Positions 59,093-64,000 of a DNA stretch of 64,000 nucleotides are shown piece by piece. Source of the stretch: Enterobacter cloacae complex sp. R_G8. Its GTDB lineage: Bacteria > Pseudomonadota > Gammaproteobacteria > Enterobacterales > Enterobacteriaceae. Location: assembly GCF_024599795.1 (NCBI RefSeq), contig NZ_CP102246.1:1488001-1552000 (forward strand), read 5' to 3'. The position numbers and the translations under genes are program-made. The notes under the pieces are model-generated. The model made no database searches and was not told the origin of the DNA. It saw only the letters and a program-made list of their open reading frames with translations. Position 1 is the stretch's first letter, and every line of letters begins with the position of its first letter.

Positions 59093-60220
59093 TCAGGCGA
59101 CGATTTGCTCCATAATACGTTGATACATACGGGCCAGCAGTTGCAAATCTGCGGCATTGACGCACTCATTGATTTTATGAATGGTCGCGTTCACTGGTCC
59201 CAGTTCGACAACCTGAGCTCCCATGCGGGCGATAAAGCGTCCGTCTGAGGTGCCACCCGTCGTCAGCAGTTGTGGCTTAATTTCATTATAGTGCTCGATG
59301 GCGTTCACCACCGCATCCACCAGTTTACCGCGCTGCGTCAGGAACGGCTGGCCGGAAAGCCACCAGTCCACGGTGTAACGCAGCTGATATTTTTCCAGCA
59401 GGGCGATAACGCGCGCTTTGATCATCTCATCGGTCAGTTCCGTGCTGAAACGGAAGTTAAACTGAACGAAGAAATCCCCCGGGATCACGTTGTTGCTGCC
59501 GGTTCCGGCCTTCACGTTCGCAATCTGCATGCTGGTTGGCGGGAAGAACTCATTGCCTTTGTCCCACTCAATGCTCACCAGTTCACTCAGCATTGGCGCT
59601 GCGCGGTGAACAGGGTTATCGGCCAGATGCGGGTACGCCACGTGTCCCTGTACGCCATGAAGGGTCAGGTTACAGGTTAACGAGCCGCGGCGGCCATTTT
59701 TCACCACATCGCCCACCACCTCGGTACTGGACGGCTCGCCGACCAGACAGTAGTCCAGACGCTCGTTGCGGGCCATCAGGGCCTCAACCACCTTGACGGT
59801 GCCGTTATGGGCGCTGGCTTCTTCATCAGAGGTAATGAGAAACGCGAGACGGTTTTTATGGTTTGGGTGCTGGGCGACAAAGCGCTCTGCCGCCACAACC
59901 ATTGCCGCCAGGGAGCCTTTCATGTCTGCGGCGCCGCGGCCAAAAAGCATGCCATCGCGGATGGTGGGTTCAAACGGAGGGTTGATCCAGCGGTCCGCAT
60001 CCCCTGCGGGAACCACGTCGGTATGCCCGGCAAAGGCCAGCGTTTCGCCCTGGCCACGCCACGCCCAGAAATTCTGGGTGTCGCCAAAATCCATACGCTC
60101 CACAGTAAAACCGATGGCACGCAGGCGCTCAATCATTAATGCCTGACAACCTGCGTCGTCCGGGCTAAGGGAAGGACGGCGAATAAGCTGCTGAGTCAGC
60201 TCAATGACCGGGCATGACAT
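59093..60220 (-). CDS. dapE: DapE, succinyl-diaminopimelate desuccinylase
   Basis: DapE releases LL-diaminopimelate from its succinyl form in lysine and cell-wall synthesis. The 375-residue M20-family enzyme has zinc ligands in '[12 protein letters not shown]' (His, Asp), '[11 protein letters not shown]' (catalytic Glu and ligand), and the C-terminal His in 'NATIHKINE'. It lies 10 bases downstream of yffB, as in E. coli. Confidence 0.98.
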   Translation of the reverse strand: MSCPVIELTQQLIRRPSLSPDDAGCQALMIERLRAIGFTVERMDFGDTQNFWAWRGQGETLAFAGHTDVVPAGDADRWINPPFEPTIRDGMLFGRGAADMKGSLAAMVVAAERFVAQHPNHKNRLAFLITSDEEASAHNGTVKVVEALMARNERLDYCLVGEPSSTEVVGDVVKNGRRGSLTCNLTLHGVQGHVAYPHLADNPVHRAAPMLSELVSIEWDKGNEFFPPTSMQIANVKAGTGSNNVIPGDFFVQFNFRFSTELTDEMIKARVIALLEKYQLRYTVDWWLSGQPFLTQRGKLVDAVVNAIEHYNEIKPQLLTTGGTSDGRFIARMGAQVVELGPVNATIHKINECVNAADLQLLARMYQRIMEQIVA

Positions 60221-60230
60221 AAACTACACC

Positions 60231-60581
60231 TCAACGAAAAAAGTCGGAATAAAGGGTTTCACTGAAACCCAGCAGCATAGGCTGCCCGGGCGCGCAGAGC
60301 AATGGGCGTTTGATGATTGCTGGCATTTCAAGCATCAGATTTGCTGCGCTGTTGGCATCCTTGATGCTGGCGCGCAGGGATTCGTCCAGCTTGCGCCAGG
60401 TCGTGCCGCGGGTGTTCAGCAGCGCTTCCCACCCCAGTTCGTTAATGGCGGTATGCAGAAATTCTGCATCAAGCCCATCGGCACGGTAATCGTGGAAGCG
60501 GTACTCGACATTGTTAGCTTCAAGCCAGCGGCGGGCTTTTTTGATCGTGTCACAATTTTTAATGCCGTACATGACAACCAT
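60231..60581 (-). CDS. yffB: YffB, Spx/ArsC-family thioredoxin-fold protein
   Basis: A 116-residue ArsC/Spx-like protein with Cys in '[17 protein letters not shown]' and 'IKRPLLC' (the cis-Pro region). E. coli YffB binds glutathione, but its arsenate-reductase residues are incomplete and its function is uncertain. The ATG at 60581 gives the family N-terminus and has an AAGGATT ribosome-binding site; an earlier start at 60608 lacks homology. It heads the yffB-dapE-ypfN operon. Confidence 0.94.
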   Translation of the reverse strand: MVVMYGIKNCDTIKKARRWLEANNVEYRFHDYRADGLDAEFLHTAINELGWEALLNTRGTTWRKLDESLRASIKDANSAANLMLEMPAIIKRPLLCAPGQPMLLGFSETLYSDFFR

Positions 60582-60913
60582 GTTGAATCCTTTTGTTCTT
60601 ATGACCATTAAATGTTCAGTAAATTCGAAGATATATCCTTAAGCGGAATATAACACATTCAGAAACGCTCTGGATTAACACCTCTTGTTAATTCAACTCA
60701 CACCTGTACGCTGAATATTCTTTCATCATTTAAGCATAGATGTCCATCAGGTATAAATGCCTGTAAACTCAGCGGGTAAAATAAAACTCACCCGTGGGTA
60801 GGGTTATTTCAAAATATTGCTGGCCGTCACACAAAATTTAAGGTTCTCCGTTCATATTTATCATAAATCCAGCGCGCAGACGGGGTACAATCACAGCAAT
60901 CGGTTAAATTGTC

Positions 60914-60942
60914 TTCACAATGATGATACGTTTTCGTAGAAT
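60914..60942 (+). promoter_or_regulatory. Sigma-70 promoter of ypfM
   Basis: TTCACA (-35) and TAGAAT (-10) are separated by exactly 17 bp, each one mismatch from consensus, and lie 25 bp before the ypfM start codon. The rest of the 386-bp gap between yffB and ypfM is AT-rich and shows no gene on either strand that I can support. Confidence 0.7.
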
Positions 60943-60967
60943 GCGCATAATAATAAGAGAGGTTGTT

Positions 60968-61027
60968 ATGATTGAACGTGAACTGGGGAACTGGAAAGAT
61001 TTTATCGAAGGCATGCTTCGTAAATGA
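60968..61027 (+). CDS. ypfM: YpfM, 19-residue small protein
   Basis: A 19-codon open frame from ATG to TGA encodes a short amphipathic peptide beginning 'MIERELGNWKDF' and ending 'GMLRK'. This matches the E. coli small protein YpfM, found at the same place between yffB and acrD. AGAGAGG acts as ribosome-binding site, and a good sigma-70 promoter lies upstream and a terminator downstream, so it is a self-contained transcription unit. It is too short for most gene finders. Its function is unknown. Confidence 0.9.
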   Translation: MIERELGNWKDFIEGMLRK

Positions 61028-61094
61028 CATTCAGTAAGAATTGCAAGAGCACTTAAATAAGTAAAATAACCATAGTGTGAATTAATCGCACAGT

Positions 61095-61126
61095 AAAAAG
61101 GCGGCCTACTGAGCCGCCTTTTTTAT
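61095..61126. terminator. Bidirectional terminator between ypfM and acrD
   Basis: AAAGGCGGC pairs with GCCGCCTTT around a 7-base loop, with A on the left and TTTTATTTT on the right. It ends ypfM on the plus strand and acrD on the minus strand. Confidence 0.87.
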
Positions 61127-61136
61127 TTTCACTATC

Positions 61137-64000
61137 TTATTCAGGCCGTTCCTTGAGCGGGAAGCGGCGACGCACCAGCACGAAGAACAGCGGCACAAAA
61201 TAAATGGCCAGGATCGTGGCTGAAATCATTCCTCCCATGACGCCTGTACCTACCGCATGCTGGCTGCTGGAGCCTGCACCTGAGCTGGTTGCCATCGGTA
61301 ACACCCCGAAGACAAAAGCCAGCGAGGTCATCAGGATCGGACGCAAGCGCTGACGGCAGGCATGCAGCGTGGAAGCCATCAGCTCATGGCCTTTGGCATT
61401 CATCTCGTTGGCAAACTCAACAATCAGGATGGCGTTTTTCGCCGACAACCCAATCACGGTGAGCAGCCCCACCTGGAAGTAAACGTCGTTCTCCAGACCG
61501 CGCATCCAGGTGGCGAGCAGCGCGCCGATCACGCCAAGCGGCACCACCAGCATGACCGAGAACGGGACTGACCAGCTTTCATACAGCGCCGCGAGACAGA
61601 GGAAGACCACCAGTAGCGACAGCGCGTAAAGTGCGGGAGCCTGCGCCCCGGAGAGCCGCTCCTGATAAGACATGGCCGTCCACTGCAGACCAAAGCCAGC
61701 GGGCAGCTGTTGCACCAGCTTTTCCATGGTGTCCATCGCCGTACCGGTACTGACGCCCGGCGCGGCTTCACCGACGATCTCAACGGCGGAATAGCCGTTA
61801 TAGCGCTCCAGACGCGGAGAACCGCTCTCCCAGTGCGAGGAGGCGAAGGCGGAGAACGGCACCATGCCGCCCGCATTGTTGCGGACATACCAGCGGTTAA
61901 TATCGTCTGGCAGCATGCGGTATGGCGCGGCGGATTGCACATACACTTTTTTAACGCGACCGCGATCCATAAAGTCATTCACATAGCTTGAACCCCACGC
62001 CGTTTGCAGGGTGTCGTTGATGTCGTCGATGGAAACGCCCAGCGCCTGCGCCTTACGCTGATCAATATCCACCTGCAGTTGCGGGCTGTCATCCAGACCA
62101 TTGTGACGAACGCGGGTCAGCCCCGGATCTTTACCGGCCAGCTCTAACAGCTTGTCGCGTGCCGCCATCAGCGCAGCGTGGCCCGCACCGGCATGGTCCT
62201 GCAACTCCATGTCAAACCCGGCAGAACTGCCGAGACCGCTGATGGCCGGTGGGCTGCTGGCAAAAACGCGAGCCTCTTTGATACGGGAGAAGGCTTTGGT
62301 CGCGCGTTCGATAATGGCAAACGAGGTACCCGTTTTCGTATCGCGCGCGTCCCAGTCTTTCAGGCGCACAAACATACGCGCAACGTTCTGCCCGTTCCCG
62401 CCCGGGCCGGAGCCGACGGTGGAGAAGACCGACACCACGTTATCTTTCTCTTTGGTGAAGAAGTACTGCTCCACCTTCTGAACTACCTTCAGCGTTTGCT
62501 GCTGCGTTGACCCGCTCGGGAGCTGCACTGAAGTGATGAACATCCCCCGGTCTTCCTGCGGCAGGAAAGAGGTAGGCAGATGCAGGAACAGCCACACCAT
62601 ACCGCCCAGCAGCACAACGTAAATCATCATCCAGCGCAGGCTGCGGTGCAGCACTTTGCCGACGGCGGATTCATAACGCGCGGCATTGCGGTTGAACATG
62701 CGGTTAAACCAGCCAAAGAAGCCTTTCTGACCGTGCTGTTCCCCTTTGTGCAGCGGTTTGAGGAGGGTGGCGCAGAGGGCTGGCGTGAGGATCAGGGCCA
62801 CCAGCACCGACAACACCATTGCGGAGACGATGGTGATTGAGAACTGACGATAAATGGCACCGGTTGTGCCGCCAAAAAACGCCATCGGGATAAAGACCGC
62901 CGAGAGCACCATCGCGATGCCAACTAACGCCCCCTGAATTTGTCCCATCGATTTACGCGTGGCCTGACGCGGGGAAAGCCCTTCCTCGCTCATGATGCGC
63001 TCGACGTTTTCGACCACCACGATGGCATCGTCCACCAGCAGGCCAATCGCCAGCACCATCGCAAACATCGTCAGGGTGTTGATGCTGTAACCAAACGCGT
63101 AAAGCACGGCGAAGGTACCCAGCAGCACCACCGGAACGGCAATGGTCGGGATCAGCGTTGCGCGGAAGTTTTGCAGGAACAGGTACATGACCAGGAAGAC
63201 CAGCGCGATCGCTTCCAGCAGCGTTTTCACCACATCTTCAATAGAGGCTTTAACGAAGGAGGTGGTTTCGTAGGCGACTTTGTATTCCAGCCCGTGGGGA
63301 AAATAGTGCGACAGCTCATCCAGACGATCCAGCACCAGCTGCGCGGTGGCCATTTCATTGGCACCCGAGGCCAGTTTAACCCCCAGACCGGAGGCCGGAT
63401 TACCGTTAAAGCGGCTGAGATAATCATATTTCTCAGCCCCCATTTCCACCGTGGCAACGTCGCCCAGGCGGACCTCTGAGCCATCCTGATTGACCCTCAG
63501 GGTAATGTTGCGAAACTGCTCCGGGGTCTGAAGCAACGACTGTGAGTTAATGGTGGCATTCAACGCTTGCTTATCGACGGAAGGCGTTCCCCCCAGTTGC
63601 CCCACGGCAATCTGGGCATTCTGGGATTTAATGGCATCCGTCACGTCGGTGGCCGTCATCTGGAAGCTGTTCAGCTTGTTCGGATCAAGCCAGATACGCA
63701 TGGAATACTGAGAGCCGTAAGCGTCGATATCACCGACGCCGTTAATACGGCTGAGGGGATCCTGAATATTACTGGCGACGTAGTCGGCAATGTCCTGCTT
63801 ATCCATGGAGCCGTCGGTGGAGACAAACGCAATAGTCAGGATGTTGGTATCACCGGTTTTACGCACGGTAACCCCCTGATTCTGCACCGCCTGAGGCAGT
63901 TTACGCATCGCCGACTGCAGCTGGTTTTGCACCTGTTGCACGGCTTCGTCCGGGTCCGTACCGGCGGTAAAGCTCAGGGTGACGGTCGCCTGGCCGGTGG
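61137..64000 (-). CDS. acrD: AcrD, RND aminoglycoside/anionic-drug efflux pump (5' truncated)
   Basis: About 954 C-terminal residues of an RND (HAE1) inner-membrane pump; the N-terminus lies beyond the window. Visible are the PN and PC porter domains, transmembrane segments 2-12, the proton-relay Asp-Asp in '[19 protein letters not shown]', and the ending '[12 protein letters not shown]'. The sequence follows AcrD rather than AcrB: 'KDQALG'-type loops are absent and the tail and position next to ypfM match acrD. It works with AcrA and TolC. The open frame continues upstream past the internal ATG at 63941 ('[21 protein letters not shown]'). Confidence 0.97.
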   Translation of the reverse strand, partial: TGQATVTLSFTAGTDPDEAVQQVQNQLQSAMRKLPQAVQNQGVTVRKTGDTNILTIAFVSTDGSMDKQDIADYVASNIQDPLSRINGVGDIDAYGSQYSMRIWLDPNKLNSFQMTATDVTDAIKSQNAQIAVGQLGGTPSVDKQALNATINSQSLLQTPEQFRNITLRVNQDGSEVRLGDVATVEMGAEKYDYLSRFNGNPASGLGVKLASGANEMATAQLVLDRLDELSHYFPHGLEYKVAYETTSFVKASIEDVVKTLLEAIALVFLVMYLFLQNFRATLIPTIAVPVVLLGTFAVLYAFGYSINTLTMFAMVLAIGLLVDDAIVVVENVERIMSEEGLSPRQATRKSMGQIQGALVGIAMVLSAVFIPMAFFGGTTGAIYRQFSITIVSAMVLSVLVALILTPALCATLLKPLHKGEQHGQKGFFGWFNRMFNRNAARYESAVGKVLHRSLRWMMIYVVLLGGMVWLFLHLPTSFLPQEDRGMFITSVQLPSGSTQQQTLKVVQKVEQYFFTKEKDNVVSVFSTVGSGPGGNGQNVARMFVRLKDWDARDTKTGTSFAIIERATKAFSRIKEARVFASSPPAISGLGSSAGFDMELQDHAGAGHAALMAARDKLLELAGKDPGLTRVRHNGLDDSPQLQVDIDQRKAQALGVSIDDINDTLQTAWGSSYVNDFMDRGRVKKVYVQSAAPYRMLPDDINRWYVRNNAGGMVPFSAFASSHWESGSPRLERYNGYSAVEIVGEAAPGVSTGTAMDTMEKLVQQLPAGFGLQWTAMSYQERLSGAQAPALYALSLLVVFLCLAALYESWSVPFSVMLVVPLGVIGALLATWMRGLENDVYFQVGLLTVIGLSAKNAILIVEFANEMNAKGHELMASTLHACRQRLRPILMTSLAFVFGVLPMATSSGAGSSSQHAVGTGVMGGMISATILAIYFVPLFFVLVRRRFPLKERPE

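Noticed and set aside
60827..61030. 67-codon minus-strand frame over ypfM
   Set aside because: It is antisense to the conserved ypfM gene, has no ribosome-binding site and no recognisable sequence.

Overview
The window is a chromosomal segment of an Enterobacteriaceae bacterium, most likely Enterobacter or a close relative. The backbone follows the Escherichia coli order yfgM-bamB-der-yfgJ-xseA-guaBA-yfgG-pdeF-ppx-ppk-purN-purM-upp-uraA-hda-yfgD-bepA-perM-bcp-gcvR-dapA-bamC-purC-ypfJ-tmcA-ypfH-ypfN-dapE-yffB-ypfM-acrD, with very high protein similarity. The genus is inferred from the accessory genes; no rRNA, tRNA, CRISPR array or intact insertion sequence was seen. The window opens inside yfgM and closes inside acrD.

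Backbone genes cover outer-membrane assembly (BamB, BamC, BepA, YfgM), ribosome and tRNA maturation (Der, TmcA), purine synthesis and salvage (GuaB, GuaA, PurN, PurM, PurC, Upp, UraA; PurR boxes precede guaB, purM and purC), polyphosphate and c-di-GMP turnover (Ppk, Ppx, PdeF), replication control (Hda, from a CTG start), lysine/diaminopimelate synthesis (DapA, DapE) and drug efflux (AcrD).

Accessory blocks interrupt the E. coli order at five places. (1) About 3.3-6.7 kb: a POT-family peptide transporter, and an M4 metalloprotease (protealysin type) abutting its emfourin inhibitor. (2) 11.5-25.8 kb: a complete myo-inositol catabolic cluster: RpiR-type regulator, iolA, iolD, iolG, an ABC importer (binding protein, ATPase, permease), a second Gfo/Idh/MocA dehydrogenase, an iolC fused to a DUF2090 aldolase domain, iolE and iolB. 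(3) 25.8-29.3 kb: a LysR regulator divergent from an MFS transporter, a DUF6130 protein and a secreted alpha/beta hydrolase. (4) 37.7-40.2 kb: a ROK kinase and a GH1 6-phospho-beta-glucosidase behind two strong AscG/LacI-type operators. (5) 43.2-47.9 kb: a cellobiose-type PTS EIIC, a glycosylasparaginase-family hydrolase and an M17 leucyl aminopeptidase, divergent from a protein that looks like a domesticated IS481-type transposase. Block 5 is the best candidate for an undescribed system: its contents suggest uptake and stepwise hydrolysis of a glycosyl-asparagine or glycopeptide.

Between genes there are two families of short GC-rich palindromic repeats (REP/BIME-like), several Rho-independent terminators, and candidate CRP, FNR, PurR, IolR and AscG-type sites. 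The 19-codon small gene ypfM and several non-ATG starts (hda CTG, gcvR TTG, purM GTG, iolC GTG, yfgG GTG) were recovered by direct reading.
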